Shown: positions 8,743-16,586, counted from the first letter of the stretch. The stretch: 64,000 nt of DNA from an uncultured bacterium (GCA_905215055.1 CAJMOH010000003.1:35885-99884), one strand, 5' to 3'. Numbers and translations are program-made. The notes: generated from the letters alone by a model not told the origin.

Positions 8743-9099
8743 TCAGCCGCCGGTGTACTGGCCGCCGGCGATCAGGGGCTGCAGGTAGGCCACAATGAAG
8801 CCCAAGGTGTTCAGGACGATCCAGGTGATCACGATGCGCCTGAGCCAGCTGGTGGCTTCGTCCACAGCCCGTTGGTTCCGGGATACCATGCGGACAATCA
8901 GGGCAATGGCGGCCACTGTCACCGCCACAATGGTGCTGATGGCCACCACCTGGCCGTAGATGTCCTGCATGATGCTGGAAAACCGATCCCAGATGGTCTC
9001 CGCCAATACCGGCCTCACCGACAAGAGAAGCCCGCAGCCCACGGCCACCAACGACCAGTAGATCGTCCGCAGCCGGGCAGAATGTGTTTCACGTTCCAT
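8743..9099 (-). CDS. VirB2/TrbC-like small membrane protein
   Basis: A 118-residue protein with a signal-like segment (LVAVGCGLLLSVRPVLA), a second long hydrophobic segment (VVAISTIVAVTVAAIALIV) and a third near the end (IVITWIVLNTLGFIVAYL). The size and the position just before the VirB6-like gene fit the pilin-like or Maff2-type protein found at this place in Firmicute ICEs. GGAGG lies seven bases before the ATG. It is the first gene of the transcript from the promoter at 9196-9224, after a leader terminator. Confidence 0.65.
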   Translation of the reverse strand: MERETHSARLRTIYWSLVAVGCGLLLSVRPVLAETIWDRFSSIMQDIYGQVVAISTIVAVTVAAIALIVRMVSRNQRAVDEATSWLRRIVITWIVLNTLGFIVAYLQPLIAGGQYTGG

Positions 9100-9131
9100 T
9101 TCACGACCTCCAATCTAAAAATCCGGGCACC

Positions 9132-9167
9132 AAAAAAGCCGTCCTCAGATCTCTCTGAAGAGCGGCC
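9132..9167 (-). terminator. Leader terminator before the conjugation operon
   Basis: On the minus strand GCCG and CGGC, with an inner TCAGA/TCTGA pairing, form a stem followed by six T. It lies between the promoter (9196-9224) and the first gene (9099), so it can stop transcription in the untranslated leader. Confidence 0.6.
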
Positions 9168-9195
9168 TTCCCTTTGCCCACTTTGCGACAATACC

Positions 9196-9224
9196 AGTAT
9201 ACTCTTTTCCCGTTCCCTTGTCAT
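9196..9224 (-). promoter_or_regulatory. Promoter of the VirB2/VirB6-like operon
   Basis: On the minus strand ATGACA and TATACT are 17 bases apart. The predicted start is close to 9189, giving a leader of about 90 bases that contains the terminator hairpin. Confidence 0.65.
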
Positions 9225-9577
9225 CGGCGGGAACTTGCCATTTTATTGCCATTTTGTGGGCGGGATGTTTCGCTTTTCAACCCCGCTATTTTGCAAAATA
9301 CGATTACTTTTTCACAATGTGTTTGCTAATCCCCGTCTATCAGCAAAACAATTTGCAGAACTTGGTCGATTAACAAAATCGGTTTTGCAAAATCTATAGG
9401 CCCTGTGGTCGTTGCCATAACCACCGCTTCCTCTCTTTGAATTTCCGGGGTGTATATCCCACTTGAAACCTCGATTTTTCAGGCGATTGCTATCACCCGC
9501 CGCGCATCATTCGAATTTTAGAGAGTTTTACACCATTTCCGTGCGCAAGTATCGAACAAAATATATCGTGCGATTTC
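9225..9577. other. Gene-free, AT-rich regulatory stretch of the ICE
   Basis: No credible gene is seen. The stretch holds two exact copies of the palindrome TTTTGCAAAA (9289-9298 and 9383-9392), related half-copies between them, and two copies of TTGCCATTTT a few bases apart near 9236-9256. These could be binding sites for an ICE regulator. Confidence 0.45.
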
Positions 9578-9606
9578 TTGACAATTTCGTGCGATTCGCA
9601 TATAAT
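9578..9606 (+). promoter_or_regulatory. Promoter and likely operator of the VapBC-like pair
   Basis: TTGACA and TATAAT are exactly 17 bases apart. Two copies of TCGTGCGATT (9566-9575 and 9587-9596), 21 bases apart, flank and overlap the -35 box, a good candidate for autoregulation by the antitoxin. Confidence 0.85.
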
Positions 9607-9652
9607 GAAGATGAAGAAGAACATACTATACACCATGAAGGAGGCGCATACT

Positions 9653-9874
9653 ATGATCGTAACCGCAACCGAGTTTAAGCAAAACCTCGGTAAATATCTG
9701 GAAATGGCCATGAAGCAGGACATATTCATTACCAAGAACGGCAAGAACATCGCCCGGCTCACCAGCCCCACCGTCAATAAGCTGGCGGTTCTGGACAGCC
9801 TCGTGGGGATTGTCCCTGCGGACTCCGCCATGGATGAGAAAACCATACGAGAGGAGCGGCTGGCCAGACAATGA
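9653..9874 (+). CDS. Phd/YefM-type antitoxin of the PIN toxin
   Basis: A 73-residue protein beginning MIVTATEFKQNLGKYLEMA, the typical start of Phd/YefM-fold antitoxins, followed by IFITKNGKNIARL. AAGGAGG lies eight bases before this ATG, which rules out the longer frame from 9578, whose first codons would overlap the promoter. The charged C-terminal end (DEKTIREERLARQ) should bind the toxin. It overlaps the next gene by four bases (ATGA), showing translational coupling. Confidence 0.85.
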   Translation: MIVTATEFKQNLGKYLEMAMKQDIFITKNGKNIARLTSPTVNKLAVLDSLVGIVPADSAMDEKTIREERLARQ

Positions 9875-10278
9875 GAATCCTGATCGACACAAACGTAATC
9901 TTGGACATCCTGCAAAAGCGGGAGCCATTCTTCGCAGATTCCTACCGGGCGCTGCGTAAAGCCATTGAAGGCGATGCCGAGTGCCTGATCCCCGCATCCG
10001 CCGCCACCGACATTTTCTATATGCTGCGCAAGGCTCTCGGCTCTGCACAGCAGGCCAAGGAGCAGATCGAACAACTCGCCCAGCTTGTGAGCTTCGCCGA
10101 TGTGCAGGGCATGGACATACACACTGCCCTCATGCGGGCCATGCCGGACTTTGAGGATGCGGTGATGGATGCCGTGGCAGAGCGGAACGAGGCCAGCTAC
10201 ATCCTTACCCGCAACATCAAGGACTTCGCCGGTTCGGTGGTGCCAGCCATCCTTCCCGCCGATTTCCTGAATCAATAA
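9871..10278 (+). CDS. vapC: PIN-domain ribonuclease toxin (VapC type)
   Basis: A 135-residue PIN-domain protein. The first acidic residue is in RILIDTNVILDIL, the second group follows in ASAATDIFYML, and the third is in MPDFEDAVMDA, then ASYILTRNIKDF near the end. These acidic residues bind the metal ions used to cut RNA; in known VapC toxins the targets are often tRNAs. It is coupled to the antitoxin by an ATGA overlap and ends 4 bases before a strong terminator. All key residues seem present, so it should be active. Confidence 0.88.
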   Translation: MRILIDTNVILDILQKREPFFADSYRALRKAIEGDAECLIPASAATDIFYMLRKALGSAQQAKEQIEQLAQLVSFADVQGMDIHTALMRAMPDFEDAVMDAVAERNEASYILTRNIKDFAGSVVPAILPADFLNQ

Positions 10279-10281
10279 GCG

Positions 10282-10315
10282 TACCGCCACTCTTGACCGG
10301 GTGGCGGTATTTTTC
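10282..10315 (+). terminator. Terminator of the VapBC-like operon
   Basis: The arms TACCGCCAC / GTGGCGGTA enclose a 10-base loop and are followed by five T. Confidence 0.85.
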
Positions 10316-10402
10316 TACCTGTTCGGACGGGGTCTAGTCTACCCTTGCCACGGCGGCAGCTTTTCCAGATGGGATATCTCTGCGTCTATCCCATCACAGA
10401 GC

Positions 10403-11002
10403 TCACTCCCCCACCACCCCCAGCAGCAAGTCCATCTTCCCCACGGGCACGGCCCACAGGCGGACTGCGATCACATCGATGGCCTGGTCCCGCAAACGAT
10501 AGAACTGCCGGGAGGACAGGTCCAGCCGGAACAGCAGGTCGGTGTGGCTCAGCTTCTCCGGGGCGATGTAGGACAGGTAGATTAGCTCATACAGCCTGGC
10601 GCCGTTACCAGGCTTCTTCCGGAGGATGGTCAGCGCCTCGTTGACCCGGTCCAGCAGCAGCCGGGACTTCCGCACGCTCGCCACCCGGTTCTCCAGCTTC
10701 CTGTTGCCCATGCAACCTTCCGCGTCCATCCGGTCCAGCAGGGCGTCAAGGGGCTGGAAAGGGACGTCCAACTCCTCCGCCACCGTATCCGGGAAGCACT
10801 CCAGTGCCCAGGCTATGTCCCGGTAATTCTCCAGCAGCACCCGGGTATTGTGATAGAGCCGCTTTCTCCGCTCCTGTTGGAGCTTTCTCTGCTCCTCATC
10901 GGTGATTTCCCCGTCCGCCAGGATTCCCTGGGCTTTCAGCAGCTCCATCAAGTCCGTCATTTTCTTATTCTCAAGGCGGTTTGTCTTGTTCTGGTCTTTC
11001 AT
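10403..11002 (-). CDS. ICE protein with C-terminal helix-turn-helix, function unknown
   Basis: A 199-residue, charged, helical protein. The segment LSHTDLLFRLDLSSRQFYRLRDQAIDVIAVRLW near the C-terminus looks like the helix-turn-helix of ArpU-like or sigma region 4-like proteins, so a role in transcription of the element is possible. I do not recognise the family with certainty. The ATG at 11002 has GAGGAAGG shortly upstream and is preferred over the start at 11026. It overlaps the end of the upstream gene by 32 bases, so the two are expressed together. Confidence 0.6.
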   Translation of the reverse strand: MKDQNKTNRLENKKMTDLMELLKAQGILADGEITDEEQRKLQQERRKRLYHNTRVLLENYRDIAWALECFPDTVAEELDVPFQPLDALLDRMDAEGCMGNRKLENRVASVRKSRLLLDRVNEALTILRKKPGNGARLYELIYLSYIAPEKLSHTDLLFRLDLSSRQFYRLRDQAIDVIAVRLWAVPVGKMDLLLGVVGE

Positions 11003-12023
11003 GGGATACCTTCCTCTCTCCATCAAAAAGGGCCGGGTTGCCTCTTGGGTAACCCAGCCCTGGTTTCCTTACTATTTCCTTGCAGTCATCCTTACACTTC
11101 TTCCATTTCCAACACGGAGAAAAATACGCGCGTAATATAGAAAGCGAAAGTGCAACGCGGCTGTTTCCCTCCCGTTTTTCCAGCAGGCGGGGGCTGTACC
11201 ACAGCGTCATCTTGTTGAGCCGCAGGTTGTCACTCTCGGCGATCTGCGCAGTGCCCCCGCACTGGCGCAGCTTCTCCAAAACGCTCAGAATCTCCTCCTG
11301 TGTGGGCAATGGATGGCCCATCCCCTCCACCGACTGCTGGGTGGGGTACTGGGCGTTGAACACCAGGCAGCCGCAGGCGCCAGGGAGACGGTACAGAGGG
11401 AAGGCATCCCGATGCTTCTGGAAAAACCTCCATACCTTGGTCTTCTCCCAGCCCCAGCGATTCCCCAGGACCTCCAATGTCAAAACGGCGCCCAGGGGCC
11501 CGTACTGGACCGCAGGCGCCAGATGTGAAAAGATATTCTTGGGCTCCTGCCAGACCGTGTGACACCACAGATCCAGCCAAGCGTCCGCTTCCTCGAACAC
11601 GTGCCCCACCAGTCGGTCGGGGATGTCCCGCGGCAGGCAGAGAAAACCTGTGCCCTGCAGGGCGTAAACGCCCTGGTCCCGGCAGGCCTGGCCGGAGCAG
11701 TTGGCCACCCAGTCCAGCAGGGTGTACTCCAGCTTCTTGGTGGCTGAGTCCAGGGAGTAGCTGAGGTAACCCAGTTCCTGGAGCTGTTCCAGGGTCTCCA
11801 GAGCCACCCTGCGGCTCCTTGTCCCCAGAATGCTTTTGAGCCCCACCACGCCCCCAGCCCACATACCGGGGAGCACTTCGTTCTCAAAGCCGCAGTAGAT
11901 GCCAATCCCCTTCCGGTAGGCCGCCCGCGCCGCCAGCCTGGCCCAGTGCCCCAGTACCCCCTTGCCCTGGGGCAGGCAGTTCCTGGGCAGCTTGACCCAC
12001 TGGTACTTGCGCTGGCATTTCAT
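10971..12023 (-). CDS. ICE accessory protein of unknown function (replication/regulation-like position)
   Basis: A 350-residue protein rich in Trp, Cys and basic residues. It has alternating short helices that suggest winged-helix parts (for example VALETLEQLQELGYLSYS, and EEILSVLEKLRQCGGTAQIA near the C-terminal third), a layout seen in plasmid or ICE replication initiators and regulators, but no diagnostic motif is recognised. The ATG at 12023 has AGGAGG seven bases upstream, while the frame runs on to 12074. A leader terminator lies just upstream (12056-12087), and a leader open frame ends by overlapping this ATG (ATGA). It is cotranscribed with the 10403-11002 gene. Confidence 0.6.
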   Translation of the reverse strand: MKCQRKYQWVKLPRNCLPQGKGVLGHWARLAARAAYRKGIGIYCGFENEVLPGMWAGGVVGLKSILGTRSRRVALETLEQLQELGYLSYSLDSATKKLEYTLLDWVANCSGQACRDQGVYALQGTGFLCLPRDIPDRLVGHVFEEADAWLDLWCHTVWQEPKNIFSHLAPAVQYGPLGAVLTLEVLGNRWGWEKTKVWRFFQKHRDAFPLYRLPGACGCLVFNAQYPTQQSVEGMGHPLPTQEEILSVLEKLRQCGGTAQIAESDNLRLNKMTLWYSPRLLEKREGNSRVALSLSILRAYFSPCWKWKKCKDDCKEIVRKPGLGYPRGNPALFDGERKVSHERPEQDKPP

Positions 12024-12055
12024 GGGGCGGCCTCCTTCCGGATGTTGTAGGACAG

Positions 12056-12087
12056 AAAAGAGCGGCTTCTCCAAAGAGAGGCCGCTC
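12056..12087 (-). terminator. Leader terminator/attenuator before the 12023 gene
   Basis: Seven-base perfect arms GAGCGGC / GCCGCTC around a 14-base loop, followed by TTTT on the minus strand, 33 bases before the start codon. An open frame (about 12166-12020) runs through the hairpin and stops in an ATGA overlap with the gene, so translation of the leader could open the hairpin. Confidence 0.55.
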
Positions 12088-12338
12088 CTACGTTCTTTGC
12101 AGGAGAGGGAAACGGTGTGGCCCGTTCCCTTTCCCTATGTGGTTTTTCCTGGTTACTTTCTATCACCTTCTTAAAAAGCCTCGTTATAATTTTTGCCGGC
12201 GGATTTTGGGCCAAACGGTGGATGAAATCAGCGAAAACCCAGTGTTTATGCGGCTTTCAGGCTTTGTCTTATAATAACACGTGAGTCAATCCTCCGAACA
12301 ATTCCTGTGGCTTTCATACCATTCCTCCCGTCGCTGTG
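12088..12338. other. Gene-free stretch at the possible ICE edge
   Basis: Apart from the possible leader frame on the minus strand I see no gene. There is an AT-rich segment with a TATAAT at 12269-12274 on the plus strand without a clear -35 box. ICE-type genes end here and chromosomal-type genes begin at about 12.3 kb, so the junction may lie here, but no attachment repeat can be recognised without the other end. Confidence 0.35.
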
Positions 12339-12566
12339 TCACGCCGGAAGCTCTCCGGCGGCTTGTTTTTTCACAGGATAGTATTTGCCCGTTTTGATGG
12401 AATTATCCGGAAGGAATGTCCCCGCCTGGAAGAGATGTGTTTTTTTGCCGCCCGGCAGCTTGACAGCGCCTGGCTGTTCCGCCAATCGATCAGGATTTGG
12501 AAGCTCCATCCCGCACTCGCCCGGAGTCTGCGCGAAAGGCATGGCCTCCTTTATGGAGAGACTCAT
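12339..12566 (-). CDS. Possible small protein coupled to the TetR gene
   Basis: A 75-codon frame starting two bases after the TetR stop, with AAGGAGG ten bases before its ATG (the site lies inside the last TetR codons). The product (MSLSIKEAMPFAQTPGECGM and on, ending in KKQAAGELPA) resembles no family I know and has no membrane segment. The good ribosome site and tight coupling favour a real gene; the unusual composition and the overlap with a hairpin at 12350-12366 speak against it. Confidence 0.3.
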   Translation of the reverse strand: MSLSIKEAMPFAQTPGECGMELPNPDRLAEQPGAVKLPGGKKTHLFQAGTFLPDNSIKTGKYYPVKKQAAGELPA

Positions 12567-12568
12567 CC

Positions 12569-13153
12569 TCAGGCGTCCTCCTTCAGCAAGCCCGCAAGCC
12601 CGTAAACACACACCACGCTCAGCTTTTGGGAAATCTCCTCCAAAGGGGTGCTTCGCTGGGAGTTGAACCAGCTTTCGTAGACTGCCATCATTCCCCACAC
12701 AGCGTATTCCACGAAAATCTCCGCCTCCTGGGGGTCGCAGGAATGCTCCTGGAGAAAGGACTCCAGGATTTTCTTCTTCAGCAGCGTGGTGATTTTATAA
12801 GACAGGCTCAGGTTTCCCCGCATGCGAAACAGGTGGCTGTAAAAATCCAGATCCTGGTTGAGAATGGCCGTGATCTTCTCAAAAAACACATAGGGATTTT
12901 TTATATCCCGGCGGGCGTCCACCTCTCGAATCGCCTGGTCAAAGGTAAAGACAATCCCGCTTTCGATCTCGTCAATGACCTGATGGATGCCGGTGTAGTA
13001 GTTGTAAAATGTTTTGCGGTTGATGTCCGCCGTGTCCGCCACGTCCTTCACCGTGATTTCATCCAGCTCCTTCTCCACCAACAGCTGAGCCAGAGCGTTG
13101 CGAATGGCTCGTTTTGTTTTCAGCACCCGGCGGTCAGGCTTTTTTCCCTCCAT
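12569..13153 (-). CDS. TetR-family transcriptional regulator
   Basis: A 194-residue TetR-type repressor. The N-terminal helix-turn-helix is clear (TKRAIRNALAQLL, then ITVKDVADTADINRKTFYNYY near residues 34-54), followed by a variable helical domain that should bind an unknown ligand. GGGAGG lies eight bases before the ATG. It is divergent to the glycosyltransferase/PlsY-like/radical SAM operon. The palindromes at 13223-13250 between them are the likely operator, so it probably represses that operon and perhaps itself. Confidence 0.9.
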   Translation of the reverse strand: MEGKKPDRRVLKTKRAIRNALAQLLVEKELDEITVKDVADTADINRKTFYNYYTGIHQVIDEIESGIVFTFDQAIREVDARRDIKNPYVFFEKITAILNQDLDFYSHLFRMRGNLSLSYKITTLLKKKILESFLQEHSCDPQEAEIFVEYAVWGMMAVYESWFNSQRSTPLEEISQKLSVVCVYGLAGLLKEDA

Positions 13154-13222
13154 GACAGCTCCCTCCCATTATGAAACGATTTTTCCGAAAAATGTGGTTT
13201 TTTCCGTTTTTCAAGGCGTGTT

Positions 13223-13250
13223 GTGTGGTATAATCCACACTTTCGCGAAA
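13223..13250 (+). promoter_or_regulatory. Probable TetR operator overlapping a -10 box
   Basis: GTGTGG and CCACAC form perfect inverted arms around a central TATAAT (13229-13234), and the 10-base palindrome TTTCGCGAAA follows at once (13241-13250). A repressor bound here would cover the -10 box. No good -35 box lies 17 bases upstream. Confidence 0.6.
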
Positions 13251-13370
13251 GACTGCCCCTTGTCGTGAGGCTGAAAAATATTATAGTATACAGATGTGGC
13301 AAAAGTCAAATTTTGCGATTATTTTACACTCTGGCAGCTATCTCCCAAATAAACGACAAAGAAAGCGAAG

Positions 13371-14519
13371 ATGCTTATGGAAGGAAACAGCACAATTTCA
13401 AGTACCTCTCCTGCCCCCGGGGTCCTGCTGCTGAGCTGCGGCACCGGAGAGGGCCACAACAGCGCCGCCAGCGCTCTGGGAGAGGCGCTGAAGGCAGAGG
13501 GGATTCCCTATGAGCAAAAGGACCCCTTGTCCTTTGGAGGCAGCCGGGCCGGCGAGCGGGCGGCCTCCGCCTATACCCTCTTGATTCAACGGGCGCCGGG
13601 AGCCTTCAACTCTCTCTACAAGGCGGGGGATAAGCTCAGCAGCCCGGACAGGCTGTCCCCTGTTTATTACGCCAACGCCCGCCGCGCCCAAAGGCTGGCG
13701 GATTATCTGCGGGAAAAGGCTTTCACCCAGGTGATCTGCACTCATCTGTTCGCCATGGAAGCCATGACGGCAGTCCGGCGGGAGGGGCTTTCCACGGTCC
13801 CCTGCTATGGGGTGCTGACGGACTATACCTGCATTCCCTTTACGGAGGAAACCAGGCTGGACGGGTACTTTATCCCCCACCGGGACCTGGTGGGGCAAAT
13901 AGCCGCCAAGGGCCTTCCCGAAGCACGGCTGCTTCCCTTTGGAATTCCGGTGCGGGAACGGTTCTCCCAGCCGGTGAGCAGGGAGTCCGCCCGCGCCGCC
14001 TTGGGCATTCCCCAGGACAAGACCATGTTTCTTCTGATGGGGGGCAGCGCCGGCTGCGGCCATCTGGAGCAGGTCTGCCAGGCTCTGCTGACCCGCCCGG
14101 GCCATTGGGAGGCCCATGTACTGCTGGGTCATAATCGTGAGGGCCTTAAAGGCATGGAGCGCCGTTTTCGTCAGGAAAAGGCCATCCATCCGGTGGGCTA
14201 CACTCAGCGGACAGACCTGTACATGGCCGCCGCGGACGTGGTGATTACCAAGCCGGGAGGCCTGACCAGCACGGAAACGGCGGTGCTGGGCGTTCCCCTG
14301 GTTCACCTGCTGGCCTACTCCGCCTGTGAGGAGGCCAACGCGGAGTTTTTCTCCCAGCGAGGCATGTCCCTTCGGGCTGACACGCCGGAGGAGGCCGCAG
14401 CAACAGCCTGGAGGCTTTCCCAGGACCGAAGCCTCCAGAAGAGCATGCGGGAGGCCCAAAGGGAGTTCACCAACCCCCGTGCGGCCCGGGACATTGTGAA
14501 AAGGGTGGTGCTAGCATGA
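13371..14519 (+). CDS. Glycosyltransferase of the diacylglycerol glucosyltransferase/MGDG synthase type
   Basis: A 382-residue GT-B enzyme. The N-terminal part opens with VLLLSCGTGEGHNSAASALG, the signature of the MGDG synthase / UgtP family, which adds sugar to diacylglycerol at the inner face of the membrane. The C-terminal half has the nucleotide-sugar part MGGSAGCGHLEQV and the donor-binding segment ITKPGGLTSTETAVLGVPLV. Length is normal. The ribosome site is weak (GAAAGCGAAG). It is the first gene of the operon and overlaps the PlsY-like gene by four bases. The lipid acceptor is inferred from the family. Confidence 0.85.
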   Translation: MLMEGNSTISSTSPAPGVLLLSCGTGEGHNSAASALGEALKAEGIPYEQKDPLSFGGSRAGERAASAYTLLIQRAPGAFNSLYKAGDKLSSPDRLSPVYYANARRAQRLADYLREKAFTQVICTHLFAMEAMTAVRREGLSTVPCYGVLTDYTCIPFTEETRLDGYFIPHRDLVGQIAAKGLPEARLLPFGIPVRERFSQPVSRESARAALGIPQDKTMFLLMGGSAGCGHLEQVCQALLTRPGHWEAHVLLGHNREGLKGMERRFRQEKAIHPVGYTQRTDLYMAAADVVITKPGGLTSTETAVLGVPLVHLLAYSACEEANAEFFSQRGMSLRADTPEEAAATAWRLSQDRSLQKSMREAQREFTNPRAARDIVKRVVLA

Positions 14520-15157
14520 TTCCCCCTCTTTTCCCCTGGCTGTTCTGGATGGGCGCGGGCTTTCTCGCAGGGGGGATCATGTTCAGCCAGTTGACGGCCC
14601 GTCTCCTGGCCGGGCGGAACCTGACCCAAGAAAGCGGCGACCACAACCCCGGAGCCGTGAACGCCTTTCTTCTCTGCGGCCCCGCTGTGGGGACAGCCTG
14701 CCTGCTGCTGGATCTGTTCAAAGGCTTTGTGCCTGTTTTCATGGCGAAAGGCAGCGCGGATATACGGTCGCTGCTTTTCGCGGGAGTGATAGCGGCGCCT
14801 GTGCTGGGTCACGCTGTGGGCCTGTTCAACCATTTTCGGGGCGGAAAATGTATTGCCACCGCCTTTGGGGTGCTGGCGGCCCTGGCTCCCCAATGCTGGA
14901 TCGTCCTGCTGCTGGCTGGGCTGTACATTCTTTTCTCCACCGTGGTGAAGGTCAGCCCCATGACACGGCGGAGCATTCTGGTGTTCACCCTGTTTGGCGT
15001 GCTGGCCTTTGGCCTATTGGCTTGGAGCCGGCAGTTCTCCCTGGCCCTGGGATGCGGCATGGTGGCGGCGGTGGCTGTGTACCGCCACTGGCGGGCTCTT
15101 CCCAAGGGCTCTCCCGAGGAAGGCGCGAAGAGCGCCTTAACATTGATAAAATTTTAA
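14516..15157 (+). CDS. PlsY-like acyltransferase membrane protein
   Basis: A 213-residue, polytopic protein related to PlsY, the enzyme that acylates glycerol-3-phosphate with acyl-phosphate. The conserved regions are visible: SGDHNPGAVN (PlsY usually SGNPGATN-like), LDLFKGFVPV, and GHAVGLFNHFRGGKCIATAFG. In the last motif the normal Gly of GGKG is a Cys, and the usual Pro after GH is replaced. Such changes suggest a specialised substrate rather than the housekeeping reaction. The start overlaps the glycosyltransferase stop (ATGA), so the two are translationally coupled. Confidence 0.78.
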   Translation: MIPPLFPWLFWMGAGFLAGGIMFSQLTARLLAGRNLTQESGDHNPGAVNAFLLCGPAVGTACLLLDLFKGFVPVFMAKGSADIRSLLFAGVIAAPVLGHAVGLFNHFRGGKCIATAFGVLAALAPQCWIVLLLAGLYILFSTVVKVSPMTRRSILVFTLFGVLAFGLLAWSRQFSLALGCGMVAAVAVYRHWRALPKGSPEEGAKSALTLIKF

Positions 15158-15209
15158 TTTCATTTGTATGGATTACTCTTTTATTATTTCAGAAAGGATT
15201 AGGAAGCGT

Positions 15210-16586
15210 ATGAGCGAAAAGACCATCCCCGAAAATGTGAAGTCCTTTGTAGCCAAGCAGATCCTCCACTATCTGGACGAGGACCCGGACAAGGCCTTGC
15301 CCAACCTGCTCAGCTGGGCGGACAAATTCGACAAGGACAACCTGTTCCCCAGCCAGCGGGCGGCGTTTCACAAGGTCATCGACAACCCGGACAACAACTG
15401 GTACCGGCTGATTAAAAGCTTGTGGACCGACCTGGACGCCGGGGTGCGGAAAACCTTCTTCCAGAATTTCATCGTCAACGTAAACCTGATCGGCTTTGCC
15501 CGCCAGGAAAAGGCGGAGAAGGAGCACGGCTGCAACATTCCCTGGGCCATCCTGATGGACCCCACCTCCGCCTGCAACCTCCACTGCACTGGCTGCTGGG
15601 CGGCGGACTACGGCAACAAGCTGAACATGAGCTACGAAACCCTGGATGACATTGTCCGCCAGGGTACGGAGCTGGGAACCTTCCTCTACATCTTTTCCGG
15701 CGGCGAGCCCATGGTCCGCAAGGCGGATATTCTAAAGCTGTGCCAGGCCCATCCCGACTGCATGTTCCTGGCCTTCACCAACGGCACCCTCATTGACGAG
15801 GACTTTGCCGACGGCATGCTGCGGGTGAAAAATTTTGTCCCCGCCATCAGCATTGAGGGCTTTGAGGAGGCCACCGACGGACGACGGGGCCACGGCACCT
15901 ATCAGGCGGTGGTGAAAACCATGCGGCTGCTGCAAAGCAAGAAGCTGCCCTTTGGCGTCTCCTGCTGCTATACCAGCCAGAACATCGACTCGCTGAGCAG
16001 CGAGGAATTTTTCGATTCCCTCATCGCGGACGGGGCCAAGTTCGCCTGGTTCTTCCACTACATGCCGGTGGGCAACGACGCCGTCACCCAGCTGCTGCCC
16101 TCTCCGGAGCAGCGGAAAAAGATGTACGACCGCATCCGCGCCTACCGGAGCACCAAGCCCCTCTTCACCATCGACTTCCAAAACGACGGGGAGTATGTGG
16201 GCGGGTGCATCGCCGGGGGACGGCGGTACATCCACATCAACGCCAACGGGGACATGGAGCCCTGCGCTTTTATCCACTACTCCGATTCCAGCGTCTATGA
16301 CAAGACGCTGCTGGAGGCTCTCAAGTCCCCGCTGTTCATGGCCTATCACGACGGCCAGCCCTTTAACGAGAACATGTTCCGCCCCTGCCCCATGCTGGAG
16401 AACCCTGGCAAGCTCCAGGAGATGGTGGAAAAGAGCGGGGCCAGGTCCACGGACATGCAGTCCCCCGAGCCCGTGGAAAACCTGACGAAGAAGTGCCAGC
16501 CCTATGCGGAGAACTGGACTCCCACCGCCGACAAGCTGTGGAGCTGCTCTCCCAAGTGTAAGGCCTGCCCTAAGCAGGCGGAGTAA
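15210..16586 (+). CDS. Radical SAM protein with Cys-rich auxiliary-cluster end
   Basis: A 458-residue radical SAM enzyme. The CX3CX2C motif (CNLHCTGC, near residue 121) binds the 4Fe-4S cluster that cleaves S-adenosylmethionine; the glycine-rich SAM site follows as YIFSGGEPMVRKAD. Cysteines in GGCIAGGRRYIHINANGDMEPC, and later in FRPCPM, KKCQPY and SCSPKCKACP, look like a SPASM-type end with extra iron-sulfur clusters. The ATG at 15210 follows AGGA; the upstream ATG at 15168 has no ribosome site. It is the last gene of the operon, before a strong terminator. The neighbours suggest a lipid or glycolipid substrate; this is inference. Confidence 0.82.
   Translation: MSEKTIPENVKSFVAKQILHYLDEDPDKALPNLLSWADKFDKDNLFPSQRAAFHKVIDNPDNNWYRLIKSLWTDLDAGVRKTFFQNFIVNVNLIGFARQEKAEKEHGCNIPWAILMDPTSACNLHCTGCWAADYGNKLNMSYETLDDIVRQGTELGTFLYIFSGGEPMVRKADILKLCQAHPDCMFLAFTNGTLIDEDFADGMLRVKNFVPAISIEGFEEATDGRRGHGTYQAVVKTMRLLQSKKLPFGVSCCYTSQNIDSLSSEEFFDSLIADGAKFAWFFHYMPVGNDAVTQLLPSPEQRKKMYDRIRAYRSTKPLFTIDFQNDGEYVGGCIAGGRRYIHINANGDMEPCAFIHYSDSSVYDKTLLEALKSPLFMAYHDGQPFNENMFRPCPMLENPGKLQEMVEKSGARSTDMQSPEPVENLTKKCQPYAENWTPTADKLWSCSPKCKACPKQAE

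Noticed and set aside
12088..13250. Attachment site of the ICE
   Set aside because: No direct repeat can be defined because the other end of the element is outside the window.
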